NCBI RefSeq assembly: GCF_001544755.2 | Contig: NZ_FCOF02000011.1 | Coordinates: 62,001 to 126,000, forward strand | Origin: Caballeronia catudaia | Lineage (GTDB): Bacteria > Pseudomonadota > Gammaproteobacteria > Burkholderiales > Burkholderiaceae | DNA length: 64,000 bases | Reading direction: 5' to 3' | Shown: piece after piece, positions 27,301 through 37,285 of the stretch | How positions within the stretch are numbered: position 1 is the stretch's first letter | Layout: each line of letters begins with the position of its first letter | Program-made: the position numbers and the translations under genes | The notes under the pieces: generated by a model | Told to the model about the DNA's origin: nothing | The model's database searches: none | Seen by the model: only the letters and a program-made list of their open reading frames with translations

Positions 27301-27627
27301 ATGGGTTTCCTACGCAAGATATTCAGCAATGACCACGGCCGGGGGCACGGCCAGGAATACGACCAGTGGGGCCGAAACAAGCACCACAGGCGCTATCGTC
27401 CCGAAGATCACGACGATACCCGCGAGCGCTGGGGCGGTCACGCCGGTTCGATTCCGGCGCTGCCGCCGGATTCGATCTGTCCGTTATGCCGCAAGTCCAA
27501 TCCGCCCGGCACGCGGGCGTGCAAGCAATGCGGCACAGCACTCGATTTGCAGAAGTGCGCGCGCTGCAGCGCGGCTCTCCTGCGCGGCGCGGCCTTCTGC
27601 GTGCGTTGCGGCCAGCGGGCGGATTGA
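27301..27627 (+). CDS. double zinc-ribbon protein
   Basis: 108 aa. Residues 1-55 are charged and His-rich; residues 60-108 hold four CxxC pairs (CPLC, CKQC, CARC, CVRC), i.e. two treble-clef zinc ribbons. AGGAGG lies just before the ATG and the gene is 26 bp after the metal ATPase, so it probably belongs to the same transcript. A role in metal binding or as a regulator is plausible; nothing more specific can be said. Confidence 0.75.
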   Translation: MGFLRKIFSNDHGRGHGQEYDQWGRNKHHRRYRPEDHDDTRERWGGHAGSIPALPPDSICPLCRKSNPPGTRACKQCGTALDLQKCARCSAALLRGAAFCVRCGQRAD

Positions 27628-27644
27628 TCGCCCGGCAGGACGAG

Positions 27645-27668
27645 AAGGCCACCGTCGCGTGGCTTTTT
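27645..27668 (+). terminator. rho-independent terminator after the metal-resistance operon
   Basis: Stem GCCAC/GTGGC with a CGTCGC loop, followed by five T residues, 17 bp after the zinc-ribbon stop codon. From here to 27880 no gene is seen. Confidence 0.7.
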
Positions 27669-27880
27669 CGACGGGCGGACGCGTCGCATCATTGCGCATC
27701 GGCAGCTTTATCGGGCGCGCGCTTTCAGGTCATAAACAAAACTATTACATCGGCCTGTCAAACGATTTTCACATTCATTTCCTACAGTAGCGCGTCAACC
27801 GGCAACTCAGGCCGCAACGGCCCGAGAAAAAGAAGTTCATCGCCGGTGCACACACCACAATCAAGGAATTGAAACCACAC

Positions 27881-29854
27881 ATGGCGCAGCCACTCGACCT
27901 CTCCCGCCGCAAGGCCCTGAAGATTCTCGCCAGCGCACCGGTGCTGCCGCTCGGCGGCGGGGCCACCGCAGCGTTGCTCACGACCGCGTGCGGCGGCAGC
28001 GACAGCAACGCGGCCACGCCCGCGCCCGCGCCGGCCGCCGCATTCACCACGGCGACGTTCAGCGGCATGGCCGCGCCGTCGCTCGCCGATCCCGGCGCGA
28101 TGGCGAAGACCACGGTCGCCTCGACGATGACCGTCAGCTTCAGCGACGGCAGCAACCGCGCCTACAAGCTCGCGTATCATCCGTTCTTCGTGACGGGCGA
28201 TAGGGTGCCGAACACGGCGGGCGGCACGATCGTCGCGGGCGGCTACTTCGATATCGACAATCAGCCGATCGTCGACAGCTCGGCGTCGGGCAAGGAGCGT
28301 CAGTTCTTCTCGGACTGCCCGGACGGCACGTCGCTGCTCAAGCTCGACAATCCGACGGTGAAGGGCGTGAAGGGCAACGCCGTGTTCGCGGTCGTGCAGT
28401 TCGAGTACGTCACGCGCGACCAGAGCGCGGCCGACATGTACGGCAAGCTGCCGTCGCCGATCGCCGTGCTCACGCTCGACCAGGACCCGTCGACGGGCAA
28501 GCTCTCGCTCGTCAGCTACGCGAATGTCGATACGTCGAAGGCCAACGGTCTGTGGATCACCTGCGGCGCGAGCCTGTCGCCGTGGAACACGCACTTGTCG
28601 AGCGAAGAGTACGAGCCGGATGCGGCCGCGCTCGCGACCAACACGCAGTTCAAGGCCTACAGCAAGAACCTCTACGGCGACGAAACGAAGGCGCGCGCGT
28701 ACCACTACGGCCATCTGCCGGAAGTGACCGTGCATCCGGACGGCACCGGCACGATCAAAAAGCACTATTGCCTCGGCCGCATCTCGCACGAGCTGATCCA
28801 GGTGATGCCCGACAAGCGCACTGTGATGATGGGCGACGACGCCACCAACGGCGGCCTCTTCATGTTCGTCGCGGACAAGGAAGCCGATCTCTCGGCGGGC
28901 GCGCTCTACGTCGCGAAGTGGGCGCAGACGTCGTCGGCGGGCGCGGGCTCGGCGACGCTCACGTGGATGAACCTTGGCCACGCGACGAGCGATGAAATCG
29001 AGAACCTCGCCAATACGCTGACGATCACCGACATCATGGACGTCGTCACCGACGCGGCGGTCGGCGCGACGCTCGACACGAGCTACGCGCGCATCAACTA
29101 CAGCGGCAAGATCAACTGGATCCGCATCAAGCCCGGCATGGAGAAAGCGGCCGCGTTCCTGGAGACGCACCGCTACGCCGCATTGCGCGGCGCGACGCTG
29201 AGCTTCACCAAGCTCGAAGGCACGACGGTCAACGCGAAGGACAAGATCGTCTATACGGCGATGTCGCAGATCGTCACGTCGATGGTGAAGGGCGACGCGG
29301 CTTCGCAGGACATCAAGCTCGACAAGAAGATCACTTCAGGCGCCGTGTATGCGCTCAACCTGAAGAGCGGCCAGAAAGACATCACGGGCGCCGCGATCGA
29401 CAGCGAATGGGTGCCGGTCGACATGGCCGCGCCCGCCGCGCTCGTCGGCGAAGACATCTCCGCCGATGCGCTCGGCAATCTCTCGAACCCGGAGCGCATC
29501 GCGAATCCGGACAACCTGAAGTTCTCGGAGAAGCTGCGCACGCTGTTCATCGGCGAGGACAGTGGCGGCCACGTCAACAACTTCCTGTGGGCGTACAACG
29601 TCGATACGAAGTCGCTGTCGCGGATCCTGTCGACGCCGGCGGGCGCGGAATCGACCGGCCTGCACGCGGTCGACGAGATCAACGGCTGGACCTACATCAT
29701 GAGCAACTTCCAGCACGCGGGCGACTGGGACAGCAAGCTGCACGGCAAGGTGCAGGCCACGCTCGATCCGCTGATCCGCGCGAACTACAAGGATCGCTTC
29801 GGCGCGGCGGTGGGCTATCTGACCGCCGATCCGACCTCGATCAAGCTCGCCTGA
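27881..29854 (+). CDS. PhoX-like (DUF839) exported phosphatase
   Basis: 657 aa. The N-terminus has a Tat motif (SRRKALKIL, residues 8-16) followed by a hydrophobic core and a lipobox-like TTACGG, so it is probably exported folded and may be a lipoprotein. The body matches the DUF839/PhoX pattern of a beta-propeller (ITCGASLSPWNTHLSSEEY, a region that is characteristic of this family, and GEDSGGHVNNFLWAY near the C-terminus). PhoX enzymes hydrolyse phosphomonoesters using Ca and Fe. The ATG at 27881 is preferred to a TTG at 27869 because the latter leaves no room for a ribosome site. No Pho box was identified. Confidence 0.8.
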   Translation: MAQPLDLSRRKALKILASAPVLPLGGGATAALLTTACGGSDSNAATPAPAPAAAFTTATFSGMAAPSLADPGAMAKTTVASTMTVSFSDGSNRAYKLAYHPFFVTGDRVPNTAGGTIVAGGYFDIDNQPIVDSSASGKERQFFSDCPDGTSLLKLDNPTVKGVKGNAVFAVVQFEYVTRDQSAADMYGKLPSPIAVLTLDQDPSTGKLSLVSYANVDTSKANGLWITCGASLSPWNTHLSSEEYEPDAAALATNTQFKAYSKNLYGDETKARAYHYGHLPEVTVHPDGTGTIKKHYCLGRISHELIQVMPDKRTVMMGDDATNGGLFMFVADKEADLSAGALYVAKWAQTSSAGAGSATLTWMNLGHATSDEIENLANTLTITDIMDVVTDAAVGATLDTSYARINYSGKINWIRIKPGMEKAAAFLETHRYAALRGATLSFTKLEGTTVNAKDKIVYTAMSQIVTSMVKGDAASQDIKLDKKITSGAVYALNLKSGQKDITGAAIDSEWVPVDMAAPAALVGEDISADALGNLSNPERIANPDNLKFSEKLRTLFIGEDSGGHVNNFLWAYNVDTKSLSRILSTPAGAESTGLHAVDEINGWTYIMSNFQHAGDWDSKLHGKVQATLDPLIRANYKDRFGAAVGYLTADPTSIKLA

Positions 29855-29913
29855 CGATGTGACGCAAGCGCACCTTTTCCTTGAAATCGAACTCGCGAAC
29901 CCTGAAAAAAGAA

Positions 29914-29937
29914 ACGCCGCGAACGATGTCGCGGCGT
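29914..29937 (-). terminator. rho-independent terminator of the small minus-strand gene
   Basis: Perfect 9-bp stem (ACGCCGCGA / TCGCGGCGT) with a 6-base loop. The T-rich tract lies on the minus-strand side (29903-29913 read as T on that strand), so it ends transcription of the gene at 29974-30189. It may also slow read-through from phoX. Confidence 0.7.
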
Positions 29938-29973
29938 CGGTCGGCATTTACCCGATCGGAGGCTCAGGACGCG

Positions 29974-30189
29974 TCAGGCGAAAAACTTGCAGCCTTGCGC
30001 GCAATCGATATATTCGGTGCCCGCGGCGATCGCAAAGCGGATCGCTTCTTCGACGCTGGGGAATTCGCCCGGCAGCCGCACGGACCGCTCCTTCCCGTTC
30101 AAGTCCTGAATGCGCGCCGTCGCCGCGAAGTTGTCGCCGTGCCGGACCGCTGCCGGCGTGACCATCATTTCCCTGTAGCTGAAGACCAT
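29974..30189 (-). CDS. small conserved-type hypothetical protein
   Basis: 71 aa, soluble, with a beta-rich first half (ATARIQDLNGKERSVRLPGEF) and a helix plus a CAQGCKFFA tail with two Cys. A GAGAGAG ribosome site precedes the ATG at 30187-30189. It has its own terminator. Such small proteins are common in Burkholderia and I cannot name a function. Confidence 0.65.
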   Translation of the reverse strand: MVFSYREMMVTPAAVRHGDNFAATARIQDLNGKERSVRLPGEFPSVEEAIRFAIAAGTEYIDCAQGCKFFA

Positions 30190-30383
30190 TGCTCTCTCTG
30201 TCGAATGTTGCCGGCCCGCGCCGGGCGGGGCGCGGAACGCTTGTCTCGAGTGTCCCGAATGTCGATGAGGGTCGAACGATTGTCCGACCCTTTCTGTTTC
30301 CGGGTTATCGGCATCGGCAGATGTTTCTTTATGCGACGCGCTTAAAAGCCGTTCCAACGAGGCTCGCAGCGCTTCCTGCCGTT

Positions 30384-32291
30384 CTACCGGCCCGGGAATG
30401 GCACGAATGCCTTGCTGCAATCGACCGGCGCGACGCTCTTCCCGCCTGCCGCGGCGTTCGTGACGACGACGCCGCTGCGGGCTTCGAACGGCAGCGACGT
30501 GCCGCTTTCGCCGAGGGTCACGAGCGCGTCCGCGACCGTGAAATTCAGCGGCGCCGCATCCGCGACGACATTGTTCAGCGAGATCGACAGCGGATTCACG
30601 ACCGGCGGATTCGGCCAGCCGACCGTCCCCGCCGACCATCCCGAGCCTTGCAGCAGGGGGCTGGCCGAGTTGAAGCCCTGGAACGTGTAGCTCGATGCAT
30701 TGACGATGCGCACGCCATCGAGCGCGATGTTCCTGAAGCTCGGATAGAGGCCGTTGTTCTTCGTCGGGCTGTAGTAGGGCGAGAAAATGAGCGCCTGCGG
30801 CTTGCCGTCCGACGATGACTCCGGCGTGCGAATGCACGCGTTCGAATAGCGGATGTCCGACACGAGGCCGCTGCGGCTCCAGTCCGACTTGATGCGCAGT
30901 CCGTTGTCCGCGCCGTCGATGACGAGATCGTAGACATTCACGTTGCTGACGCTCGGCAGGATGCCGTCGACCGGGGTGACATCGGGATTGGGGGCGTCGT
31001 TGTCCGTGCCCGCCGTTTCGCTGCCGATCGACATGCCGTGCCCCGAATAGAAATGGCTATGCGCAACGGTGACGTTGTATGTGCGGCCGTTGACCTTGCC
31101 GGTGCCGCCTTTGATCGCGATGTTGTCGTCGCCGGTGCGGATGGAGGTGTAGGCGATCAGGATGTTGCTCGCGTCGCCCTTCAGCTTGCCCGGATTGCCA
31201 GGATTGCTCGTGATCGGTCCGGAACTCCCGGGATCGATGCCGTCCGTGTTCTTCGCCGTATCCGGGCTGTACGGCATGCCGAGATAGTTTGTCATCGCCT
31301 CGTAGGCGGCGGTCGGCGTGTAGATCTTGACGCCCCACGCTGTGAAGCCTTCGACGCCGCCCGGCACGACATGGAACTTGGGCGCGTTCTGCAGCGTCAC
31401 GCGATACAGCGTGAAATTGCGGCCATTGCTGATCTGGACGAGCCGCGGATTGTTCTGCGCCTGATTCAGCACCTTGTTGGCCATCCAGCCGATATCCCAC
31501 CAGCTCATCGTGCCGCCGCCATTCGGGCGCTTGAGCAGATTGGGATCGTTCGGCACGCTGCTGATGAGCGGGCTGCCGCCGCGTCCGTCGATGACGCCGT
31601 CGCCCACCACGGCGGCGTTCGCGATCTTGCTCGCGTTGATGAGCGCGAGACAGCCGTTGTCGCTCGCCGTGATGATGCCGCAGCTCGCGGTGCCTTTGAC
31701 CTTGTCGTACTGACGCGGATCGCGCGACGCGAAGAGCGTGACGCCGTCATCGATCCACAGCGTGACGCCGCTTTGCAGATTGAGCGCACCCGCGATGAAC
31801 GCGTTCGCACCGTTCGGGCCGGGCACGAGACGCACGGCCTTGTTCGTCGCGAGACCCGTGCTCGACGGGTTCTTGCAGGCGTCGATCGCCGCCTGGATGC
31901 GCGCGGTGTCGGGAGCCGTATCGGTGGCGTCGGCGCTGTCGGGCAGAAGACCGTTCGCCTAGGCGGTGAGTGCGGCGGGCAGCGTCGCGCAGATCTGCGC
32001 GCTGAAGGGCAGCGTGGGCTCGGGCGGCAATGCGGGGTCGTAGGATGTTGTGCCGACCTGGAAGCCGGTGGGCTGCGGGGCAGAGGCCGGCTGATCCGGC
32101 GTCGCGGGCGTCGCGCTCGAAGCGGGTTGATCCGAAGCCGCGGGTGTCGCGGATGCGTTGATGTTCTGAGCCGTCGGCGAGGTAGACGCGTCCGAGCCGC
32201 CGCATGCGGCGAGCGTCAGCGCGAACGAAGTGGCGGCGAGCCACGCGATGCCCGCGCGGGACAGTGTGGAAGGGGCGGAATTCTTGTTCAA
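30384..32291 (-). pseudogene. GH28 polygalacturonase lipoprotein, interrupted by an in-frame TAG
   Basis: A continuous GH28 reading frame is broken by one amber codon at 31959-31961. Before it: signal peptide with lipobox (LTLAACGG), a Pro/Ala/Ser linker and the first catalytic-domain residues. After it, in the same frame: ANGLLPDSADA and all GH28 motifs (NTDGID, GDDNIAIK, GHGMSIG, RIK) to the stop at 30384. The enzyme would hydrolyse pectin or related galacturonans at the cell surface. The start is probably TTG 32289-32291, 8 bp after GAGG; ATGs at 32339 and 32357 are possible. Single-base change (for example CAG to TAG), suppression or a sequencing error are the alternatives. Confidence 0.85.
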
Positions 32292-32603
32292 TTGTCGAGC
32301 CTCGTGTGGAGCGATCGGATCGCGGTTGTCGTACGACATCGCACGAATATTAGTCATCCGAACGAGTATCGCGATACTTGGTGTTCGCCCTTAAGCCGCA
32401 TCGAGACACGCCGCGAAAGCCCGGCAATCGTGACGCGTCAGTCCAATCCGACGCCGCGCGCTAAGATGGGAAATACGATCGCCGCCGCACGCGACGACGA
32501 GACGATCGCGCGTCTGTCGCCGACAGGGTTTCGAGCAAGAAGAAAATCGTCGCTGGAGAGGCGAAGCGTGACCGCGTCGGCGGCGCGCTCACAGGAGACT
32601 GCC
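32292..32603. other. divergent intergenic region, GH28 / ald
   Basis: No credible gene. It must hold the promoters of the minus-strand GH28 gene and of alanine dehydrogenase. Open frames that cross it on the plus strand are continuations of shadow frames of the GH28 gene. I could not identify a convincing operator. Confidence 0.5.
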
Positions 32604-33722
32604 ATGCGTATCGGTGTGCCGAAGGAAGTGAAGAACCATGAATATCGCGTGGGGCTCACGCCAGCCAGCGTGCGGGAACTCACCGCTCGTGGACATCATG
32701 TCGTGGTGCAAGCGCAGGCGGGTGACGCCATCGGTCTGACCGATGAACAGTACCGGCTCGCGGGTGCGGAGATCGTGACGGAGGCCGCGGAGGTTTTCGC
32801 TTCTGCCGACATGATCGTAAAGGTCAAGGAGCCGCAGCCCGCCGAATGCCAGATGCTGCGGCCCGGGCAGATCCTCTATACGTATCTGCATCTCGCACCC
32901 GACCCGGCTCAGACCAAGGCGCTCGTAGAGTCCGGAGCGATCTGCATCGCCTACGAGACGATCACCGGACCGGGCGGCGGACTGCCGCTACTGGCGCCGA
33001 TGAGCGAAGTCGCCGGGCGCATGGCGGTCCAGGCCGGCGCCCACTTTCTCGAGATCGCTCAGGGCGGGCGCGGCGTGCTGCTCGGGGGCGTGCCTGGCGT
33101 GACACCCGGCCATGTCGCCGTGATCGGCGCGGGCGTGGTCGGCACCAACGCGTTGCAGATGGCGGTCGGACTCGGCGCGAGCGTCACTGTGCTGGACAAG
33201 AACGTCGATCGTCTCCGTCAGCTCGATCTGGTTTTCGGCAACCGGATCACGACCGCGTATTCCGACGCGCAGAGCATCGAGGATGCCGTGCTCGACGCGG
33301 ATGTCGTGATCGGCGGCGTGCTGATACCCGGCGCGTCCGCACCCAAGCTCGTCACCCGGCAGCACGTCGCGGGCATGCGCAAGGGCGCGGTCATGGTCGA
33401 TGTCGCCATCGATCAGGGCGGCTGCTTCGAGACGTCTCATCCGACCACGCATGCCGATCCGGTCTATCTCGTCGATGGAGTCGTGCACTATTGCGTCGCG
33501 AACATGCCGGGCGGCGTGGCGCGCACGTCGACCTTCGCGCTGAACAACGCAACGATCGGCCTTGCCATCGTGTTGGCGGACAAGGGCTGGAAGCGTGCGA
33601 TGAAGGACGACGTGCATCTTCGCCGCGGGCTCAACGTCTGCGACGGGAATGTCACTTATAAGGCAGTCGCACGCGATCTCGGATACCCGTACGTCGATGC
33701 GGAGTCTCTTCTCGATGGCTAG
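32604..33722 (+). CDS. ald: alanine dehydrogenase
   Basis: 372 aa, the exact family length. Arg15, Lys75 and His96 occupy the known pyruvate-binding and catalytic positions, and the NAD-binding loop [10 protein letters not shown] lies near residue 175. The enzyme interconverts L-alanine with pyruvate and ammonia in the cytoplasm. CAGGAG precedes the ATG at 32604; the much longer frame open upstream is a shadow of the GH28 gene. No AsnC-type regulator is adjacent, which is unusual as ald is often beside one. Confidence 0.95.
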   Translation: MRIGVPKEVKNHEYRVGLTPASVRELTARGHHVVVQAQAGDAIGLTDEQYRLAGAEIVTEAAEVFASADMIVKVKEPQPAECQMLRPGQILYTYLHLAPDPAQTKALVESGAICIAYETITGPGGGLPLLAPMSEVAGRMAVQAGAHFLEIAQGGRGVLLGGVPGVTPGHVAVIGAGVVGTNALQMAVGLGASVTVLDKNVDRLRQLDLVFGNRITTAYSDAQSIEDAVLDADVVIGGVLIPGASAPKLVTRQHVAGMRKGAVMVDVAIDQGGCFETSHPTTHADPVYLVDGVVHYCVANMPGGVARTSTFALNNATIGLAIVLADKGWKRAMKDDVHLRRGLNVCDGNVTYKAVARDLGYPYVDAESLLDG

Positions 33723-33751
33723 CCGCGAGGGTCACGCGGTCAGACCAGAGC

Positions 33752-33946
33752 TCAGTGTGTACGACGCAATGCACGCAGCAGCGAATCGCCATGTTCCGTG
33801 ACTCGCGGCAGTGTGGCGCCGCTCACCAGTTGCTCCATGGCGATCAGCTGGCGCTCAAGCAAAGTGTCGAGCTCGTGGCGGTCGATGATCTGGTCCGCGG
33901 CGTCCTTGACCAGCATGAGGGTGGCAAATTCATGGGCGCTGAGCAT
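33752..33946 (-). CDS. small helical protein of unknown function
   Basis: 64 aa, mostly helical and charged (MLSAHEFATLMLVKDAAD...), ending about 30 bp from the convergent ald gene. GGGAG sits 7-10 bp before the ATG at 33944-33946. The start, ribosome site and codon use look genuine. From 33947 to 34173 no further gene is seen. Confidence 0.55.
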   Translation of the reverse strand: MLSAHEFATLMLVKDAADQIIDRHELDTLLERQLIAMEQLVSGATLPRVTEHGDSLLRALRRTH

Positions 33947-34173
33947 ACCTGTCTCCCGATCGTTCGAATAAATGTATTGATGTCGGCGTCGACTACTGTC
34001 GATCGGGTCGTTGCCCGACTTCTTCAGCGCTCTCGATCACGACGCAACACCGGGGGTACCTCGGCCGCGTTAGCAGCGGGACCTGATCTTAGGACGACGC
34101 GCCACCCTGCGGCAATTCGGGTCGTCCCGCATATTGGGCTTTTTTGGCCGAGCCGGATCGGTCGGTGAGGCGA

Positions 34174-35541
34174 TCAGGGCGTCTGCTCTCTGATCGCGCG
34201 CGACGGTATGACGCGTCCCGGCCGCCGGTTGCCCCGCCAGACGCGCCTGACGATCGACGGCCGGAGCAGCGACGACGGCGGCATCATCAGGTTGACGACC
34301 TTCAGAAACGCCGTGGCCAGCGTGCTGTCGCGTGTCGCGGCGAGATGAAGCTTGCCGATGTACCAGTTAATGAAACGCAACATCGGTGGGCGCGCGCCCT
34401 CGACGCGCGGATTGCGAAGGTCATTGCCAACCGCGATGTCCCACGGAATATCGACGATCCTGGCGGCCGCCCCGAAAAATCGGCGCGCGAGATCGGTCGA
34501 GCCTGTGCGCATGCATCGATGCAGCGTCAGTGCTTCCTCCGCCGCGACCGTCATGCCCTGCCCGTAGACGGGATTGAAGCTGCAGATGGCGTCGCCGAAA
34601 GCCAGATAACCTTTTGGGAAGCGTGCGAGCCGTTCGTATCGCCGGCGCAGGCTGGAGACGTAGCGATAGCGCCTGTAATCGGTCAGCGGCTCCGCTCGTG
34701 CGACGACGTCATGAATCTCCATCGTCGGCAACGTCGCCAGATACGCGAGAAAGCCCTCGTCGTCGTCCGGCGCGTCGTCGCCGAGATAGCCGCCGGCACT
34801 GACGATCCACGTTTCGTTTTCCTGCGCGAGCATGACGCCGTTGCGCCAGTTCGGCGCACTGCCGGCGACGACGATGCCGTGCCTGCCGTCGAGATCGGTC
34901 GGCCGGCGCCGATAGGTACGGGTCATGTAGCAGATGCCGATCTCGACCTTTTCGTCGGCGGGCGGTGCGTAGCCCAGCGCCTGGAGCCATGCGGCACCGG
35001 CTGAGCCGCGACCGGTCGCGTCGACGATCAGGTCCGCGACGATGATCTCTTCGGGCCTGCCCTCGATACATACACGCGCCCCCGTCACGCTCTTGCGGGC
35101 GGGATCGGCGGCAAGCCCCCGCACGGCGCAATGTTGCATGGCGCGCACGTTGGGCAACCCCAAAAGCCTCCGGCGCAAATGACCTTCGAGCACCGGACGG
35201 CTCGCAATCAGACCGGTCAGGTCGCTTGGGCCGTTGGCAAGCCTCACGTTGTGACCGATCCAGATCACATCGTTGGCGACATCGCCGATCAGTCCGCCGC
35301 TCTGCGCCACGACCTCGGCGTTGAATCCCGGAAAGAACCCTTCAAGTACCGCGCTGCCTCGCGCAAGGAGCCCGTGGGTATGACGACCCTGTGGCACGCC
35401 CTTGCGCGGCGAATCCGTTGCCGGAAACGCATCGCGTTCGAGCACCGTGACGATGCTGTAGAAGTCCGACAGTACGCGGGCGGCCAGCAGCCCGCCCACG
35501 CTTGCGCCGATCACGATCGCATGCTCGCCCAGTTTCTTCAT
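34174..35541 (-). CDS. FAD-dependent monooxygenase/oxidoreductase
   Basis: 455 aa. The N-terminus IVIGASVGGLLAAR is the FAD dinucleotide-binding loop, ending at an acidic residue in VLERDAFP; GRHTHGLL (about 52-59) and FGDAICSFNPVYGQG (about 313-327, the second FAD site of PHBH-type hydroxylases) support the family. The protein most resembles geranylgeranyl-reductase/halogenase-like FAD enzymes. The start is set by GGAGG ahead of ATG 35541; the longer frame crosses the divergent promoter. Divergent from the SARP-hydrolase fusion gene, its likely regulator. Substrate unknown. Confidence 0.82.
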   Translation of the reverse strand: MKKLGEHAIVIGASVGGLLAARVLSDFYSIVTVLERDAFPATDSPRKGVPQGRHTHGLLARGSAVLEGFFPGFNAEVVAQSGGLIGDVANDVIWIGHNVRLANGPSDLTGLIASRPVLEGHLRRRLLGLPNVRAMQHCAVRGLAADPARKSVTGARVCIEGRPEEIIVADLIVDATGRGSAGAAWLQALGYAPPADEKVEIGICYMTRTYRRRPTDLDGRHGIVVAGSAPNWRNGVMLAQENETWIVSAGGYLGDDAPDDDEGFLAYLATLPTMEIHDVVARAEPLTDYRRYRYVSSLRRRYERLARFPKGYLAFGDAICSFNPVYGQGMTVAAEEALTLHRCMRTGSTDLARRFFGAAARIVDIPWDIAVGNDLRNPRVEGARPPMLRFINWYIGKLHLAATRDSTLATAFLKVVNLMMPPSSLLRPSIVRRVWRGNRRPGRVIPSRAIREQTP

Positions 35542-35659
35542 GGCAATCCTCCAGTTCGATCTGTCGCGATGAGCCCGGCGGCCATCGTCTGCGGTCAATG
35601 CTAGGATTGCCTCGTCCCCTGAGCGTCCCTTGGACGCCGTCATCGAGGGTGGCCTCGCC

Positions 35660-37210
35660 ATGGCTTTGTTCAGTGTGAGAACGCTTGGATTTCCGGAGAT
35701 TCGTCGGGATGGCCAGTTGTGCCAGCTGGCCTTGCGCAAGGGCTTGGCACTGCTGGTGTACCTCGCCGAAGCGAAGACGTCGGTCGGACGCGATACGTTC
35801 GCCGCGATGTTGTGGCCGGAAGACCGCGAAGAAGTCGTGCGGGCGCGGCTGCGCCGTCTGTTGCATCGTCTCCAGCTCACGCTCGGCGACGACGTTCTGA
35901 CCATCGACCGGTCGACGATTCGATGGTCCGAGTCGATCGGCTTGCAGGTGGATTCCCAGCGATTCGAGCAGGCCTGCGATCGCGGCGAGTACGCGCGGGC
36001 GTGCCGCGACTATTTCGGCGACTTTCTCGAGGGCTTTTCGCCCGGCGACTGTCCGCAGTTCGACGAGTGGGCCTTCTTTCGCCGGGAGGCCTTGCGGGGC
36101 CGGGCGATCCAGGCGCTCGAACGCGCGGTGCGCGACAGCAATGCGGCGGGCGATTATGCGGCGGCAGCGGCGCATGCCGGCCGTCTCGTCGGATTCGATC
36201 CGCTCAGCGAGGTGTACGGCCGTCACCTCATCCGCAATCTCCTGCTCGCCGGAGACCGGGCCGCGGCGAGGCGCCATCTCGACGCCCTGACGCAGCGCCT
36301 TCGCGACGAGCTTCGTGTGGCGCCCGAAGCCGAGACGCGCGCGCTGCTGAATGCCGGCGCAACGGTGGCGATAGAGGACCCGCCGTCGACGCGCTACGCC
36401 AGCGGCGGCGGCGTTCATCTCGCATTCCAGACCTACGGCGACGGCCCGATCGATATTCTGTTGCTGCCCGGATTCGTCTCTCACGTCGAACGGGTGTGGG
36501 AAGAGCCGCGATGCCGGGCGTTCCTGTCCTCACTCGCGAGGATGGGCCGTCTCATTCTGCTCGATCGTCGCGGTATCGGGCTGTCCGACCGGGTCGGATT
36601 CAATCCCGGCGTCGACGCGACCGCCCAGGATATCGGCACCGTGCTCGACGCCGCCGGCAGCCGCCGGGCCGTGCTGTTCGGCGCGTCGGAGGGCGGACCG
36701 GCATGCATCAGGTTTGCCGTCGATCACCCGGATCGTGTCGCGGGCCTCATTCTGTTCGGCTCCCTGGCGAAGGGGACCGCAACGCAGGACTATCCCCACG
36801 CGCTGCACGCGAGCCAGTATGACGCGTGGCTGCGGCAGCTCATCGCAGTCTGGGGCGGGCCTGCGGGCATCGAGACATTCGCGCCGAGCCTGTCCGCAGA
36901 CCCTCAGGCGCGAGCGTGGTGGGCAGGCATGCTTCGGGCGGCGTCGAGCCCGGGAGCCCTCAAGGGCGTGCTCGAGGCGTTGCGCGACTTGGATGTGCGG
37001 CAGCTTCTGGGCCGGGTTTCCATCCCGACGCTCGTGCTGCACCGTCACGATGACCGCGCCGTTCGCATCGGCGCTGGTCGGCATCTCGCCAGCCATATCG
37101 CGCATGCGCGATTCGTCGAGCTCGACGGGGCGGATCACTGGGTTTTCGCCGGAGATCAACAGCCCGTCGTGGACAATGTCAGGCGGTTCGTCGAGAGTCT
37201 TCCTGCGTAG
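35660..37210 (+). CDS. SARP/BTAD regulator fused to an alpha/beta hydrolase
   Basis: 516 aa. Residues 1-95 form an OmpR-like winged helix in SARP style (TLGFPEIRRDG, then LWPEDREEVVRARLRRLLHRL) and about 95-240 a bacterial transcriptional activator (BTAD) helical domain. Residues 255-516 are a complete alpha/beta hydrolase with Ser343 (GASEGG), Asp464 or Asp465 and His493 (ADHWV). The hydrolase part may be a ligand sensor, as in RsbQ or plant D14, or an enzyme that clears the signal. ATG 35660 has a GAGGG site; TTG at 35630 would be an alternative. It is divergent from the FAD oxidoreductase, which it probably controls. Confidence 0.85.
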   Translation: MALFSVRTLGFPEIRRDGQLCQLALRKGLALLVYLAEAKTSVGRDTFAAMLWPEDREEVVRARLRRLLHRLQLTLGDDVLTIDRSTIRWSESIGLQVDSQRFEQACDRGEYARACRDYFGDFLEGFSPGDCPQFDEWAFFRREALRGRAIQALERAVRDSNAAGDYAAAAAHAGRLVGFDPLSEVYGRHLIRNLLLAGDRAAARRHLDALTQRLRDELRVAPEAETRALLNAGATVAIEDPPSTRYASGGGVHLAFQTYGDGPIDILLLPGFVSHVERVWEEPRCRAFLSSLARMGRLILLDRRGIGLSDRVGFNPGVDATAQDIGTVLDAAGSRRAVLFGASEGGPACIRFAVDHPDRVAGLILFGSLAKGTATQDYPHALHASQYDAWLRQLIAVWGGPAGIETFAPSLSADPQARAWWAGMLRAASSPGALKGVLEALRDLDVRQLLGRVSIPTLVLHRHDDRAVRIGAGRHLASHIAHARFVELDGADHWVFAGDQQPVVDNVRRFVESLPA

Positions 37211-37285
37211 GTGCGGCGCGAGCGGTCGCCACGAGCGGGCGATGATACAGTCTGCAAAATTCGCGCAATGGCACGCTGAGCAGCT

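Noticed and set aside
31038..32603. Long plus-strand frame upstream of and joined to ald
   Set aside because: It is the reverse-strand shadow of the GH28 gene, with Arg-rich composition; ald has its own ribosome site and family-typical start at 32604.
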